DNA from: Pseudomonas congelans
Lineage (GTDB): Bacteria > Pseudomonadota > Gammaproteobacteria > Pseudomonadales > Pseudomonadaceae
DNA length: 64,000 bases
Assembly: GCF_900103225.1 (NCBI RefSeq)
Contig: NZ_FNJH01000002.1
Coordinates: 468,345-532,344, forward strand
Direction: 5' to 3'
This document shows positions 42,533-52,939 of the stretch, in pieces. Numbering within the stretch: the stretch's first letter is position 1; every line of letters starts with the position of its first letter. The notes under the pieces are model-generated. The model was not told the origin of the DNA. It ran no database searches and worked only from the letters and a program-made list of their open reading frames with translations. The translations under genes were made by a program, and so were the position numbers.

Positions 42533-43402
42533 ATGCCCAAGGCTTCCCATCAAGATTTGCGCCGCAGCTTCCGTGCGCTCACCTCGTCGAACTCTTGCTT
42601 TCACACAGCCTCGGTGTTCGACCCCATGTCAGCGCGAATCGCAGCGGATCTGGGCTTTGAAGTAGGCATCCTCGGCGGCTCCGTGGCGTCGCTGCAAGTC
42701 CTGGCAGCCCCTGACTTCGCGCTGATCACCCTGAGCGAATTCGTTGAACAGGCCACGCGCATCGGCCGTGTCGCACAGCTCCCGGTCATCGCGGACGCAG
42801 ACCATGGTTATGGCAATGCCCTTAACGTCATGCGCACCGTTGTCGAACTGGAGCGTGCCGGCATCTCTGCACTGACGATCGAAGATACCCTGCTGCCGGC
42901 GCAGTTCGGACGCAAATCCACTGACCTGATTTCCACTGCAGAAGGCGTTGGCAAGATCCGCGCAGCGCTGGAAGCGCGTATCGATCCGGAAATGTCGATT
43001 TTCGCTCGTACCAACGCAGCGATCATTCCGGTTCAGGAAGCTATCAGCCGTGTTCAGCAGTACCAGGCTGCCGGTGCTGACGGCATTACCATCGTCGGCA
43101 TTCGTGACTTCGATCACCTGGCACAGATATCCGAAGGCGTGACCGTGCCGCTGATGCTGGTGACGTACGGCAACCCGGAACTGCACGACAACGCGCGTCT
43201 TGCCGAGATGGGCGTGAGGGTTTGCGTGCATGGCCACGCTGCGTACTTCGCCGCGATCAAGGCCACCTATGACTGCCTGCGCGAGCAGCGCCAGATCCTG
43301 GGCAGCGAATCGAACATGAGCGCGACTGAACTGACTCACACCTACACGCAGCCTGAAGACTACGTCGAGTGGGCCCGCAAGTTCATGAACGTGAACGAGT
43401 GA
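42533..43402 (+). CDS. Oxaloacetate decarboxylase-type enzyme (isocitrate lyase/PEP mutase superfamily)
   Basis: A 289-residue TIM-barrel protein. [16 protein letters not shown] binds the metal; [20 protein letters not shown] and [15 protein letters not shown] are other superfamily blocks. The isocitrate lyase signature KKCGH is absent. Close similarity by eye to the P. aeruginosa PA4872 group, which decarboxylates oxaloacetate, supports the call. It has its own upstream gap (42177-42532), which must hold its promoter, though no clear hexamers stand out. Confidence 0.88.
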   Translation: MPKASHQDLRRSFRALTSSNSCFHTASVFDPMSARIAADLGFEVGILGGSVASLQVLAAPDFALITLSEFVEQATRIGRVAQLPVIADADHGYGNALNVMRTVVELERAGISALTIEDTLLPAQFGRKSTDLISTAEGVGKIRAALEARIDPEMSIFARTNAAIIPVQEAISRVQQYQAAGADGITIVGIRDFDHLAQISEGVTVPLMLVTYGNPELHDNARLAEMGVRVCVHGHAAYFAAIKATYDCLREQRQILGSESNMSATELTHTYTQPEDYVEWARKFMNVNE

Positions 43403-43437
43403 CAGGCAACGCTGGACGCTGCGCCGCCTGAGCAGGA

Positions 43438-43490
43438 GCGGACGCAAAGCGTCCGCAACTGCAAGCCCACGCAACAACGTGCGTGGGCTT
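43438..43490. terminator. Tandem hairpins between convergent genes
   Basis: GCGGACGCAAAGCGTCCGC (43438-43456) and then AAGCCCACGC / GCGTGGGCTT with an 8-nt loop (43463-43490) lie between the decarboxylase and FlxA-like stops. They probably end transcription or protect the 3' ends; no long T-run follows. Confidence 0.6.
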
Positions 43491-43524
43491 GATGAGCGTC
43501 ACTGCGGACGCCCGACAGGCGATA

Positions 43525-43971
43525 TTACGCGGTGGTATTTACACCGCCACCGGTTTCCAGCTGCAACAACGAGGCCTGCAGCGTCTGCAGGTTGGCGCTG
43601 ATAGTCGCTATCTGACCCTGAATCGCCATGGATTTCTGAGCTTTTTCTTCCGCCGAGCCCTTACCGCTTTGGGCGGCAGCCAACTGCGCCTTCTGCTCGG
43701 CGAGTTGCTTCTGAGCGTCCTTGATCTGCTGCTTTATCTGTTCGATCGTCTGATTGAGAGACGATTCGCTGGAGCCACCAACACTGCCACCGCCACCCGC
43801 CGCACCGGCCTTGCCACCTTCAGTTGACGCCTGATCAGAGCTTTTCTCTGTTTCAGTCGTCGAGGTCGCAGCGGCAGTGACAGCTTTGTTCGTTTCAGCG
43901 TCGGCAGGTTTGACCGCTAGCGTCAACGAGCTTGAGTAACTGTTCAGCGTGGATGTATTGATAGTAGTCAT
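43525..43971 (-). CDS. FlxA-like family protein
   Basis: A 148-residue protein: a Ser/Thr/Ala-rich N-terminal half with a glycine stretch (KAGAAGGGGSVGGSSESS), then a coiled coil (LNQTIEQIKQQIKDAQKQLA) typical of FlxA-like proteins. FlxA in E. coli is in the flagellar regulon; the function is unknown. No signal peptide is seen. The start MTTINTSTLN follows CCAGGAGACCG; the 19-residue extension to 44028 is rejected. No flagellar genes are nearby. Confidence 0.8.
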   Translation of the reverse strand: MTTINTSTLNSYSSSLTLAVKPADAETNKAVTAAATSTTETEKSSDQASTEGGKAGAAGGGGSVGGSSESSLNQTIEQIKQQIKDAQKQLAEQKAQLAAAQSGKGSAEEKAQKSMAIQGQIATISANLQTLQASLLQLETGGGVNTTA

Positions 43972-44030
43972 GACGGTCTCCTGGAGGTCTGGAACAGCTA
44001 TCGGCCGACCTGAAACATTCTGAAGCACTT

Positions 44031-44822
44031 TTATTCAATATTAAAAGAGTCCGCATCCAGACCCGCTGGAAACCGTGTGCGATAGGCTTGCAGGTCTGCC
44101 GCGCTGAGCGTTGCCCTGAACACGCCGTCCGCTTCGCCCACGCTCAACAGGCTCTCGCCCTGGAAATCCAGGACCTGACTGTCACCGGTGTATGCAAAGC
44201 CCTTCCCATCAGACCCGACGCGATTGACTGCCGCCACATAGCACAGGTTTTCAATGGCTCTGGCAGGCAGCAGGCGATTCCAGTGCAGGCGCCGCGCACC
44301 CGGCCAGTTGGCGGTGTACAGCAACAGGTCGGTGTCCTGCGCATCACGACTCCAGACCGGAAAGCGCAGGTCGTAGCAGATCAGCGGGCGCACGCGCCAG
44401 CCGTTGAGCTCAAACATCACCTGGCGATCACCCGGCGTGTAGTGTTGGTGCTCACCGGCCATACGAAACAGGTGGCGCTTGTCGTAATGCAGCAGCTCAC
44501 CGTCCGGTCGTGCCCACAGCAGGCGATTGCGATGACTGCCATCGGCAGCGCGCATCATGACGCTGCCGGTCACCACGGCGTCGATGCGCCTGGCCTGCGC
44601 CAATAGCCATGCCGATGTAGGCCCGGCTTCAGGCTCTGACAGGGCCTCGGACTCCATCGAGAAACCGGTGGTGAACATTTCCGGCAGGATCACCAGATCC
44701 GCGCCACGCGCCTGATCCAGCAATTGCTCGAAATGCTCGAGATTGGCCTCGCGATCATGCCACGCCAGCGTGGTCTGGATCAGCGCCAGGTCCAGGTTCG
44801 GCAGCCCGCTTATATCGCGCAT
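44031..44822 (-). CDS. Omega-amidase (YafV/Nit2-like carbon-nitrogen hydrolase)
   Basis: A 263-residue nitrilase-superfamily enzyme with the Glu-Lys-Cys triad: Glu in VILPEMFTTGF, Lys in LLHYDKRHLFRMAGE, Cys in PLICYDLRFPVWSR. YafV-type enzymes hydrolyse 2-oxoglutaramate or 2-oxosuccinamate, products of glutamine-dependent transaminases. It overlaps the preceding aminotransferase gene by 13 bp, the pairing known for methionine salvage. The start is at MRDISGLPNLDLAL. Confidence 0.9.
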   Translation of the reverse strand: MRDISGLPNLDLALIQTTLAWHDREANLEHFEQLLDQARGADLVILPEMFTTGFSMESEALSEPEAGPTSAWLLAQARRIDAVVTGSVMMRAADGSHRNRLLWARPDGELLHYDKRHLFRMAGEHQHYTPGDRQVMFELNGWRVRPLICYDLRFPVWSRDAQDTDLLLYTANWPGARRLHWNRLLPARAIENLCYVAAVNRVGSDGKGFAYTGDSQVLDFQGESLLSVGEADGVFRATLSAADLQAYRTRFPAGLDADSFNIE

Positions 44823-45958
44823 AGTTTCTCCGCCGCCTGACGCAGCGTCTCTTCCTGCTTGGCGAAGCACAAGCGGATCAGGCGCTGCCCCGCTGGCGGG
44901 CTTTGATAGAACACAGAAATCGGAATGCTCGCCACACCATGCTCACGGGTCATCCACAAGGCCATGTCGACGTCATTGAGGTCGGGCCTGATCTGCGAGT
45001 AATCGACCAACTGGAAATAAGTCCCGCCCACCGGCCGGAAGCTGAAACGCGACTCGGCCAGATGACCACAGAAAAAGTCGCGCTTGGCCTGATAGAAGCC
45101 TGGCAGCTCATCGACATGCTCCGGGTGCTCGGCCATGAAATCGGCCAACGCGTACTGCAACGGCGTGACACCGCAGAAGCTCACATACTGATGCACCTTG
45201 CGCAGCTCGGACGTCAGCGCAGGAGGCGCGACCACGTAACCGGTTTTCCAGCCTGTAACGTGATACGTCTTGCCGAACGAGCTGACGACGAAGGCACGCT
45301 GATACAGCGCTTCGTGGTCGAGCACACTGACATGACGTGCGCCGTCGAACACCAGGTGTTCATAGACCTCGTCGCTGAGCAGGTAAATATCACGATCAGC
45401 AATCAGCGCGGCCAGTCGATCGAGCTCTGCACGGCTGATCAACGCGCCACTAGGGTTGTGCGGGCTGTTGATGACGATCATGCGGGTACGCGGGCTCAGC
45501 GCATCGCTCAGCTTTTGCCAGTCGATGGAGAAGTCATCCAGCCCCAGTTGCACATGAACGCAGCGCCCACCGGCCAGTTCGACGGCAGGCTCGTAGCTGT
45601 CATAGCAAGGGTCGAAGATGATCACTTCGTCGCCAGCACGAATAACGCTGTGGATCGCACAGAAAATCGCCTGCGTGGCACCCGGCGTGATGGTGATTTC
45701 GCTGTCCGGATTGACCGTACGGCCATAGCTGCGGGCGATCTTTGCCGCGACTTGCTGACGAAGCGCAGGCAGCCCGGTCATCGGTGAGTATTGGTTATGT
45801 CCTTGAGTGACGTGTCGGCAAACCGCATCACGCAGCGCCTGCGGGCCGTCAAAATCGGGAAACCCCTGGGACAGGTTGATAGCGCCGGTTTCGGCGGCCA
45901 GCTGTGACATGACGGTGAAGATAGTGGTGCCCACGTTGGGCAACTTGCTGTCGATCAT
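44810..45958 (-). CDS. Methionine aminotransferase (class I/II, YbdL-like)
   Basis: A 382-residue PLP enzyme: INLSQGFPDFDGPQ at the N-terminus, NSPHNPSGALIS, DEVYEHLVFDG and the PLP lysine in SSFGKTYHVTGWKTGYVV. YbdL/KAT-type enzymes transaminate 4-methylthio-2-oxobutanoate to methionine, often with glutamine as donor. The coupled omega-amidase next door would remove the oxoglutaramate formed and pull the reaction forward. The start MIDSKLPNVGTTIF is the family start. Confidence 0.92.
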   Translation of the reverse strand: MIDSKLPNVGTTIFTVMSQLAAETGAINLSQGFPDFDGPQALRDAVCRHVTQGHNQYSPMTGLPALRQQVAAKIARSYGRTVNPDSEITITPGATQAIFCAIHSVIRAGDEVIIFDPCYDSYEPAVELAGGRCVHVQLGLDDFSIDWQKLSDALSPRTRMIVINSPHNPSGALISRAELDRLAALIADRDIYLLSDEVYEHLVFDGARHVSVLDHEALYQRAFVVSSFGKTYHVTGWKTGYVVAPPALTSELRKVHQYVSFCGVTPLQYALADFMAEHPEHVDELPGFYQAKRDFFCGHLAESRFSFRPVGGTYFQLVDYSQIRPDLNDVDMALWMTREHGVASIPISVFYQSPPAGQRLIRLCFAKQEETLRQAAEKLCAI

Positions 45959-46030
45959 GGAACCCTTTCCCTGCAATCTCCCGGCACCGGGCGGCACGGG
46001 TCAGGCAGGATAGCCCATTAAACGGACACA

Positions 46031-46055
46031 AAAAAAGGCGCCGAAGCGCCTTTTT
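46031..46055 (-). terminator. Rho-independent terminator after der
   Basis: AAAAAGGCGC, loop CGAA, GCGCCTTTTT: a 10-bp perfect stem 13 bp past the der stop. It closes the long minus-strand gene block from rodZ/hisS to der and also faces the aminotransferase start. Confidence 0.9.
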
Positions 46056-46067
46056 CCCGATGCCGAC

Positions 46068-47540
46068 TCAGCGCTTGTCGCGGCGCTTCTTGTCGGCCTT
46101 CTTGTGGTGCGACATCATCCGACGCTTCTTGTTGACCTGACGGTCGGTGAGCGTGTTCTTGTTGCCTTCATACGGGTTCTCGCCGCCCTTGAACTCGATA
46201 CGGATCGGCGTACCGACCAGTTTGAGCACACGCCGGTAAGTGTTTTCCAGGTAACGGACGTAGGACTTGGGTACCTTCTCGACCTGGTTACCGTGGATCA
46301 CGATCAGCGGCGGGTTGGCACCACCCAGGTGGGCGTAGCGCAGCTTGATGCGGCGGCTGCCGACCATCGGTGGCGCATGCTCGCTGACCGCATCTTCGAG
46401 AATCTGGGTCAGGCGGCTGGTCGGCCAGCGTGTGACCGCGGACTTGAACGAGTTCTGTACCGACTGATACAGGTTGCCCACGCCCGTGCCGTGCAGCGCG
46501 GAGATGAAGTGGATGTCGGCGAAGTCGACGAAGAACAACCGGCGCTCCAGCTCGATCTTCACAAAATCGCGTTCGCCCGGCGTCATGCCGTCCCACTTGT
46601 TCAGCGCGATGACCAGCGCACGACCCGCTTCAAGGGCGAAGCCCAGCAGGTTCAGGTCGTGGTCGACCACACCTTCGCGGGCATCCATCACAAAGATCAC
46701 CACGTTGGCGTCCTTGATGGCCTGCAGCGTCTTGACCACCGAGAACTTTTCGACTTCCTCGTGGATCTTGCCGCGCTTGCGCACACCGGCGGTGTCGATC
46801 AGCGTGTACTTCTCTTCGTTACGCTCGAAGGGAATGTAGATACTGTCGCGCGTGGTGCCTGGCTCGTCATAGACGATAACCCGGTCTTCACCCAGCATGC
46901 GGTTGACCAGCGTCGACTTGCCCACGTTGGGACGACCAATGATGGCAATCTTGATGCCGTCTTTCTCGCTCGGGCCGGGAATGCGCTTGGCTTCCTGACC
47001 TTCGGCGACCTCCTCGACCTCAACGCCCTCTTCAGGCTCGTCCTCGTCCCTGGGGAATTCCCGCAGGGCGATTTCGAGCATCTGCGAGATGCCACGACCG
47101 TGGGCACCGGCCACCGGAATGGCGTCACCCAGACCCATCGGGCTGAACTCGGCACGCGCCAGGTTCTCGTCGATGTTGTCGATCTTGTTGGCAACCACGT
47201 AGGAACGCTTGTTGCGCTTGCGCAGGTGCTCACCAATCATCTGATCAGCAGCGGTGTAGCCCGCACGGGCGTCCACCAGAAACAGCACCACATCGGCTTC
47301 TTCAATGGCCAGCAGCGACTGCTCGGCCATCTTTTCGTCCATGCCATGCTCGTCACCGGAGATACCGCCGGTGTCGATCAGAATATAGGAGCGCCCTTGC
47401 CACTTCGCCTCTCCGTATTGGCGATCACGGGTAAGACCGGACAGATCGCCGACAATGGCGTCGCGAGTCCTGGTCAGGCGATTGAACATGGTGGACTTGC
47501 CGACGTTCGGTCGACCCACCAGGGCGATTACGGGAACCAT
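46068..47540 (-). CDS. der: Ribosome biogenesis GTPase Der (EngA)
   Basis: Der has two consecutive G domains and acts in 50S assembly. The 490-residue protein shows P-loops [18 protein letters not shown] type at residue 7 on and [16 protein letters not shown] in the middle, with DTGGI/NKID and [13 protein letters not shown] pairs, plus a C-terminal KH-like domain and basic tail. Between the domains is an acidic linker ([16 protein letters not shown]). The start is [12 protein letters not shown]. It is downstream of bamB. Confidence 0.97.
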   Translation of the reverse strand: MVPVIALVGRPNVGKSTMFNRLTRTRDAIVGDLSGLTRDRQYGEAKWQGRSYILIDTGGISGDEHGMDEKMAEQSLLAIEEADVVLFLVDARAGYTAADQMIGEHLRKRNKRSYVVANKIDNIDENLARAEFSPMGLGDAIPVAGAHGRGISQMLEIALREFPRDEDEPEEGVEVEEVAEGQEAKRIPGPSEKDGIKIAIIGRPNVGKSTLVNRMLGEDRVIVYDEPGTTRDSIYIPFERNEEKYTLIDTAGVRKRGKIHEEVEKFSVVKTLQAIKDANVVIFVMDAREGVVDHDLNLLGFALEAGRALVIALNKWDGMTPGERDFVKIELERRLFFVDFADIHFISALHGTGVGNLYQSVQNSFKSAVTRWPTSRLTQILEDAVSEHAPPMVGSRRIKLRYAHLGGANPPLIVIHGNQVEKVPKSYVRYLENTYRRVLKLVGTPIRIEFKGGENPYEGNKNTLTDRQVNKKRRMMSHHKKADKKRRDKR

Positions 47541-47647
47541 GCGGCTCTCCACTTCGTTATTTCAGAAAATACAAAAGCCGCTGCAGGGCAGCGGCCGGAG
47601 TTCGGGGCGATGCCACAAAGGCACCGCAGCCTTGCCGAAGCAAGGGC

Positions 47648-47672
47648 ACCCGGGGCCATTGGCCCCGGGCAT
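47648..47672. repeat. GC-rich hairpin between bamB and der
   Basis: ACCCGGGGCC, loop ATT, GGCCCCGGGC: a very stable hairpin in the 138-bp bamB-der spacer. It lacks a T-run and may modulate readthrough or RNA stability. Confidence 0.5.
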
Positions 47673-47678
47673 GGACAC

Positions 47679-48833
47679 TTATTGCTTGATGGTCAGGGCT
47701 TCCAGTTTGCCGCTGTTGCCATACACGTAAATCATGTCCCCAACCACCAGCGGACGAGCACGCAGGCCGTCGCTGTCGATACGTTCGCGACCGACAAAAC
47801 GACCGTCCACCTGGCTCAACAGGTGCAGGTAGCCTTCCATGTCACCGACCGCTACATAGCTGGAATACACTTCCGGTGCGCCGAGCTGGCGGCGAGCCAG
47901 TGATTCGTTGCTCCACAGTGCAGAGGACGAACGCTCGTCGATACCTTCGACAGTACCGGAGGCCAGAGTGGCGTAGACGCTGCCAAAGCCCTGGGCGACA
48001 CCCGAGTAGCTCGAAGCATCACGCTGCCAGAGCACACGACCGCTTTCCAGATCGAGACCGGCGACGCGACCCTGATAGGTAGCGACGTACAGGGTACCGC
48101 CGGACAGCAGCAGGCCGCCGTCGATATCGACAACGCGATCCAGTTCCGAGCGACCTTGCGGGATAGCAACACGCTGTTCCCAGATCGGCACGCCGTTGGT
48201 GATATCCAGAGCGACTACCTTGCCGGTCGACAGACCTGCCACGGCAAGACGGTTGGTTGCCAGTGGAGCACCCGTGCCGCGCAGGGTAAGCACCGCTGGC
48301 GTACTTTCGTAGATCCAGAGCTGCGAACCGGTAGAAGCGTCGAAACCGACGATGCGGTCATCCTGAGTCTGGACAACAACCACAGAACCGTTGGTGGCAG
48401 GCGGAGCCAGTACTTCACTGGTCACGCGAGCGCGCCACTTTTCCTCACCGGACGTGGCGTCCATGGCAATCACTTCACCCTTGAGGGTGCCGATCATTAC
48501 CAGGCCATAGCCCACGCCGACTGCACCGGAAACGGGCAGGTCGAGATCCTTCTTCCAGATCACGTCGCCGGTCAGACGGTCCAGCGACACGACTTCTCCA
48601 GTGACGTCAGCCGCATAGATGCGGTCGCCATCAATGGCCGGCACGAGCATGTTGTAAGTCTTGCCCTGGCCGTCGCCAACGGAACGGCTCCACTGCTTGT
48701 GCAAAACCACTTCTTCTTTGAAGTCGGTCAGCTCGGCCGGAGGCAATTCCTTTTTGCTGTTGCTGCTGCAACCCGCGGCCAGAATGGCCAGAGCCAGCAA
48801 TGCTGCATGTTTCCAACGAATCACGTCACGCAT
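47679..48833 (-). CDS. bamB: Outer membrane assembly lipoprotein BamB
   Basis: BamB is a beta-propeller lipoprotein of the BAM complex that inserts outer membrane proteins. The 384-residue protein has a lipobox (LALLALAILAAGCSS-type, signal residues 1-22) and repeated PQQ-like blades (GDVIWKKDLDLPVSGAVGVG; GSQLWIYESTPAVLTLRGTG; GRVLWQRDASSYSGVAQGFG). The start overlaps the yfgM-like stop by 8 bp. The gene order hisS-yfgM-bamB-der is conserved in gamma-proteobacteria. Confidence 0.95.
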   Translation of the reverse strand: MRDVIRWKHAALLALAILAAGCSSNSKKELPPAELTDFKEEVVLHKQWSRSVGDGQGKTYNMLVPAIDGDRIYAADVTGEVVSLDRLTGDVIWKKDLDLPVSGAVGVGYGLVMIGTLKGEVIAMDATSGEEKWRARVTSEVLAPPATNGSVVVVQTQDDRIVGFDASTGSQLWIYESTPAVLTLRGTGAPLATNRLAVAGLSTGKVVALDITNGVPIWEQRVAIPQGRSELDRVVDIDGGLLLSGGTLYVATYQGRVAGLDLESGRVLWQRDASSYSGVAQGFGSVYATLASGTVEGIDERSSSALWSNESLARRQLGAPEVYSSYVAVGDMEGYLHLLSQVDGRFVGRERIDSDGLRARPLVVGDMIYVYGNSGKLEALTIKQ

Positions 48834-49467
48834 CCCCTTTCGCCAGATCGTCGAGCTTCATTTGCAGGCCACCCACTGCTGCGTCTTCGGACAGAGCAGA
48901 TTTGGCCTTTTGGTATGCAGCATACGCCTCGTCGGTACGACCCAGCTGTACCAGCAGGTCACCCTTGAGTTCTTCACGACTGGCGAGGAAAGCCTTGTCG
49001 GCATCGCCGTCGAGCAGCTTCAGCGCGTCATCGGTCTTGTTCTGCGCAGCCAGCACGCGCGCCAGACGCTGACGGGCAATCTCGCCCAGCGTGTCGTTGG
49101 CAGGCTTGTCGGCCACGGTTTTCAGCTCGGCTGCAGCATCATCCAGCTTGCCGGCATCGACCGCCACCTTGGCGACGAACAGGCTACCGAACTGTGCGTA
49201 GGTAGTGCCACCGAATTCGCTTTTCAGTTTGCCGGAGATCTCGGCGACACGTGCGGTGTCTGCCTGGCCACTGGGCGTCAGTGCGGTTTCCAGCAACTGC
49301 TGATAAAGCATCGAGGCGCCTTGCGACTGGCTGGCCTGATACCTGTGCCAGAACTGCCAACCCAGAACCACGACCAGCGCCAGCAGACCACCGGTCAACA
49401 GAGGTTTGCCGTTGCGCTGCCACCAGTCCTTCATTACCGCCAGCTCTTCATCTTCGGTACCCGACAC
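48826..49467 (-). CDS. YfgM-like ancillary SecYEG translocon subunit / TPR protein
   Basis: A 213-residue protein with a short cytoplasmic N-terminus, one membrane helix (KPLLTGGLLALVVVLGWQFW) and a periplasmic helical-repeat domain (ATGs of TPR_21 type: LGEIARQRLARVLAAQNKTD). YfgM contacts SecYEG and periplasmic chaperones. It starts with GTG at 49467 after GGAGT, as MSGTEDEELAVMKDWW, and lies between hisS and bamB. Confidence 0.9.
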   Translation of the reverse strand: MSGTEDEELAVMKDWWQRNGKPLLTGGLLALVVVLGWQFWHRYQASQSQGASMLYQQLLETALTPSGQADTARVAEISGKLKSEFGGTTYAQFGSLFVAKVAVDAGKLDDAAAELKTVADKPANDTLGEIARQRLARVLAAQNKTDDALKLLDGDADKAFLASREELKGDLLVQLGRTDEAYAAYQKAKSALSEDAAVGGLQMKLDDLAKGDA

Positions 49468-49506
49468 CCCAATACTCCTATTCGCTAAACGGCTGTTAAA
49501 TCAGCT

Positions 49507-50796
49507 TCAACCCTGCACGACGCAGGAGGCCAGGTGCTCTGACAGAGCATCCCAGGAAATATTTTGTTGTTCACCCTGGCCACGCAGGGGTTTGACGCCA
49601 ATGACCTTTGCCGCCAGTTCTTCTTCGCCGAGGATCAGCGCGTACAGCGCACCGCTCTTGTCGGCTTTCTTGAACTGGCTCTTGAAGCTGCCGGCACCGG
49701 CGTTGACCTGCAACCGCAGGGTCGGCAACTGATCACGCACCTTTTCGGTAAGTGCCAGGGCCGCCAGTTCGGCCGCTTCGCCAAACGCGCACAGGTAGAC
49801 ATCGACCTGACGGGCAATTTCTTCCGGCACCTGCTCAAGGGTTTCAAGCAGTAGAACCAGTCGCTCGATACCCATCGCGAAACCGACGCCTGCAGTAGGC
49901 TTGCCGCCCATCTGCTCGACCAGTCCATCGTAACGACCGCCTGCACAGACCGTACCCTGAGCACCGAGTTGATCGGTGACCCATTCGAAAACGGTCTTGC
50001 TGTAGTAATCCAGGCCACGCACCAGCTTCGGATTGATCACATAAGGAATACCGGCTGCGTCCAGACGGGCCTTCAGGCCTTCGAAGTGAACGCGGGATTC
50101 GTCATCCAGATAGTCCGCCAGTTTCGGCGCATCGACCAGCACAGCCTGGGTTTCAGGGTGCTTGGTGTCCAGCACGCGCAGCGGGTTGGTTTTCAGTCGG
50201 CGCTGGCTGTCTTCGTCCAGTTGGTCGAGACGTGCCGAGAGGTATTCGACCAGCGCATCGCGGTAACGCGCACGCGCCTCGCTGGTGCCCAGGCTGTTCA
50301 GCTCAAGCTTGACGGCGTTGCGAATGCCCAGCAGGCCCCACAGGCGCCAGGTCATGACAATCAGTTCGGCATCGATATCCGGACCGTCAAGGTTGAAAAC
50401 TTCTACACCGATCTGGTGAAACTGACGATAACGGCCTTTCTGTGGACGCTCGTGACGGAACATCGGACCGATGTACCACAGTTTCTGAACCTGGCCGCCG
50501 CCAGTGATGCCGTGCTCGAGGACTGCGCGCACGCACGCGGCAGTGCCTTCAGGGCGCAGGGTCAGAGAGTCGCCGTTGCGGTCGGCGAAGGTGTACATCT
50601 CTTTCTCGACGATATCGGTCACTTCACCGATGGAGCGCTTGAACAGCTCGGTGAATTCGACGATAGGCATACGAATCTGCCGGTAACCGTAGTTATCCAG
50701 CAGACGTGCAACAGTGCCTTCAAAGTGACGCCACAGTGGCGTCTGCTCGGGCAGAATGTCGTTCATGCCACGAATGGCTTGTAGAGACTTACTCAC
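49507..50796 (-). CDS. hisS: Histidyl-tRNA synthetase
   Basis: A 429-residue class II aminoacyl-tRNA synthetase. It begins [18 protein letters not shown], has motif 2 region [19 protein letters not shown], the HisA motif [15 protein letters not shown] and motif 3 [11 protein letters not shown], and a C-terminal anticodon-binding domain. The start is a GTG at 50796 preceded by AAGGATTTTCT. It follows ispG by 22 bp. Confidence 0.97.
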   Translation of the reverse strand: MSKSLQAIRGMNDILPEQTPLWRHFEGTVARLLDNYGYRQIRMPIVEFTELFKRSIGEVTDIVEKEMYTFADRNGDSLTLRPEGTAACVRAVLEHGITGGGQVQKLWYIGPMFRHERPQKGRYRQFHQIGVEVFNLDGPDIDAELIVMTWRLWGLLGIRNAVKLELNSLGTSEARARYRDALVEYLSARLDQLDEDSQRRLKTNPLRVLDTKHPETQAVLVDAPKLADYLDDESRVHFEGLKARLDAAGIPYVINPKLVRGLDYYSKTVFEWVTDQLGAQGTVCAGGRYDGLVEQMGGKPTAGVGFAMGIERLVLLLETLEQVPEEIARQVDVYLCAFGEAAELAALALTEKVRDQLPTLRLQVNAGAGSFKSQFKKADKSGALYALILGEEELAAKVIGVKPLRGQGEQQNISWDALSEHLASCVVQG

Positions 50797-50818
50797 AGAA
50801 AATCCTTAGCAATCCGGG

Positions 50819-51928
50819 TTAGCCGCGCACGATGACCGAGGCGTCGGCTTCGGCTTTTTCAGCCGCTTTCTCGCGAATCAAGCGTTCCAGCTCATTCACG
50901 AGATTGTCATTGGTCAGTTTCTGCGCGGGTTTGCCGTCGATGTAGATCAGGTTCGGCGTGCCACCGGTGAGGCCGATATGCGCCTCCTTGGCTTCGCCCG
51001 GACCATTGACCACACAACCGATGACCGCGACATCCAGCGGAACCAGCAAATCCTCGAGGCGACCTTCCAGCTCGTTCATGGTCTTGACCACATCGAAGTT
51101 CTGCCGCGAGCAGCTCGGGCAGGCGATGAAGTTGATTCCACGCGAACGAAGGCGCAACGATTTGAGGATGTCGTACCCGACCTTCACTTCCTCGACCGGG
51201 TCAGCCGCCAGCGAGATGCGGATAGTATCGCCAATTCCCTCGGCAAGCAGCATACCGAGACCGACAGCCGATTTCACCGTACCAGAACGCAGGCCACCGG
51301 CTTCGGTGATGCCCAGGTGCAGCGGCTGAACAATCTCTTTGGCCAGCAGACGATAGGCAGCGACAGCCATGAAGACATCGGAAGCCTTGACGCTGACCTT
51401 GAAGTCCGGAAAGTTCAGGCGCTCCAGGTGCTCGACATGGCGCAGCGCAGATTCTACCAGGGCCTCTGGCGTAGGCTCGCCGTACTTCTTCTGCAGGTCT
51501 TTTTCCAGCGAACCGGCATTGACGCCGATGCGGATCGGGATGCCCCGATCACGCGCAGCATCGACCACGGCACGGACACGGTCTTCACGACCGATATTGC
51601 CCGGGTTGATACGCAGACAGTCAACGCCCAGCTCCGCCACACGCAGGGCAATGCGGTAATCGAAGTGGATATCGGCGACCAGCGGCACCTTGACCAGTTG
51701 CTTGATGCGGCCAAAGGCTTCGGCAGCGTCCATGTCCGGCACCGACACACGCACGATGTCGACACCCGCGGCTTCCAGACGATTGATCTGCGCCACGGTA
51801 GCGGCCACATCGTTGGTGTCGCTGTTGGTCATGCTCTGCACCGCGATCGGCGCATCACCACCGACCGGTACGGAACCGACCCATATTTTTCGGGATTCGC
51901 GACGCTTGATTGGAGATTCGCCGTGCAT
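50819..51928 (-). CDS. ispG: 4-hydroxy-3-methylbut-2-en-1-yl diphosphate synthase (flavodoxin) IspG
   Basis: IspG makes HMBPP in the MEP isoprenoid pathway using a [4Fe-4S] cluster. The 369-residue protein has [20 protein letters not shown] and [20 protein letters not shown] in the TIM barrel, and cluster cysteines in [13 protein letters not shown] and [16 protein letters not shown]. The ATG is at 51928, 3 bp after rodZ, which marks them as one transcription unit with hisS. Confidence 0.97.
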   Translation of the reverse strand: MHGESPIKRRESRKIWVGSVPVGGDAPIAVQSMTNSDTNDVAATVAQINRLEAAGVDIVRVSVPDMDAAEAFGRIKQLVKVPLVADIHFDYRIALRVAELGVDCLRINPGNIGREDRVRAVVDAARDRGIPIRIGVNAGSLEKDLQKKYGEPTPEALVESALRHVEHLERLNFPDFKVSVKASDVFMAVAAYRLLAKEIVQPLHLGITEAGGLRSGTVKSAVGLGMLLAEGIGDTIRISLAADPVEEVKVGYDILKSLRLRSRGINFIACPSCSRQNFDVVKTMNELEGRLEDLLVPLDVAVIGCVVNGPGEAKEAHIGLTGGTPNLIYIDGKPAQKLTNDNLVNELERLIREKAAEKAEADASVIVRG

Positions 51929-51931
51929 GAC

Positions 51932-52939
51932 TTATTGCCCTAGCTTCAGGCGAGCAGTTTCGCCGCTGGTAAAAGGTGCTACATCCACAGACTGACCGTT
52001 GTAGCTGACCTGCGCGCCGCGCGCATAGCCAAGACGCAGGGTCAACGGTGGCTTGCCGCTGACATCCAGGCTGTCGCCCTTGCGCTTGAGACCGCTGACC
52101 AGCACTTTGCCGTTTCCGTCAGTGACCTGGGTCCAGCAATCGGCAACGAACTGTACGGTCACCTGACCGGCACCCGCCATGACAGGCGCTGGCTGCTCGG
52201 CAGGTGCAGTCGGCATCGAAGGCACGGTCGGCGCAGCAACGGGAGCTTGCGGCGTGCTCGCCGGTGGCGTGGCGGCAGCAGGCGTCTGTGGTTGTGCGGT
52301 TGCGTGACTTGTAGCGTTGGAAGCCGGGGCCGCAGGCGCAGCAGCGGGTGCCTCACTGGCAGGCGCACCGGTATTCAACGGCAAGGAAGTTTGTCCGGAG
52401 GCAGGCGTTTCGGCCACAGCAGGCTCTTCCGGCTCGTCAAGCGGGTGAATCTGCGTAGTGCCGTCAGCGCTTTCGACTTCGACATGCTCCATGTTCAGCC
52501 CGGACTGGTCCTTGCCGCGCAAGGTGGCCTGATCCTGCCACCAGAAGAAACCGCCGCCGACCAGGATCACCAGCAACAGCAGGCTGACAATACGCAGAAT
52601 GTTGTGCGACAGCCTGACCGGCTCTTCGATACGGCCCAGCGCGTGAACCGAACTGCCTTTGCCGTCGGTGCCGGTGAACTGATCGAACTGCTCGACCAGC
52701 GCCGTCTGATCAAGGTCAAGCAGTTTGGCGTAGGCGCGCACATACCCCCGGGCGAACGTATGCCCGGGCAGCTTTTCAAACTGGCCGTTCTCCAGATTGG
52801 TCAGGGAGGTCACGGTGAGATTGAGTCTCAAGGCCACATCTGGCAGCGACCAGCTCCTGCTCTCGCGGACCTGGCGCAGGGTTTCTCCAGGGTTCACGCG
52901 ATTGGTTGCTACAACTTCGGGATGCGCCGCTTTCATCAT
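51932..52939 (-). CDS. rodZ: Cell-shape protein RodZ
   Basis: A 335-residue protein: N-terminal helix-turn-helix (residues 15-90, LRQVRESRSWSLPDVALRLN), one membrane helix (LRIVSLLLLVILVGGGFFWW), a long Pro/Ala/Thr-rich periplasmic linker (about 170-245), and a C-terminal RodZ domain (VTVQFVADCWTQVTDGNGKV). RodZ links MreB to the membrane. It begins at an ATG pair that overlaps the pilW stop by 4 bp. Confidence 0.95.
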   Translation of the reverse strand: MMKAAHPEVVATNRVNPGETLRQVRESRSWSLPDVALRLNLTVTSLTNLENGQFEKLPGHTFARGYVRAYAKLLDLDQTALVEQFDQFTGTDGKGSSVHALGRIEEPVRLSHNILRIVSLLLLVILVGGGFFWWQDQATLRGKDQSGLNMEHVEVESADGTTQIHPLDEPEEPAVAETPASGQTSLPLNTGAPASEAPAAAPAAPASNATSHATAQPQTPAAATPPASTPQAPVAAPTVPSMPTAPAEQPAPVMAGAGQVTVQFVADCWTQVTDGNGKVLVSGLKRKGDSLDVSGKPPLTLRLGYARGAQVSYNGQSVDVAPFTSGETARLKLGQ

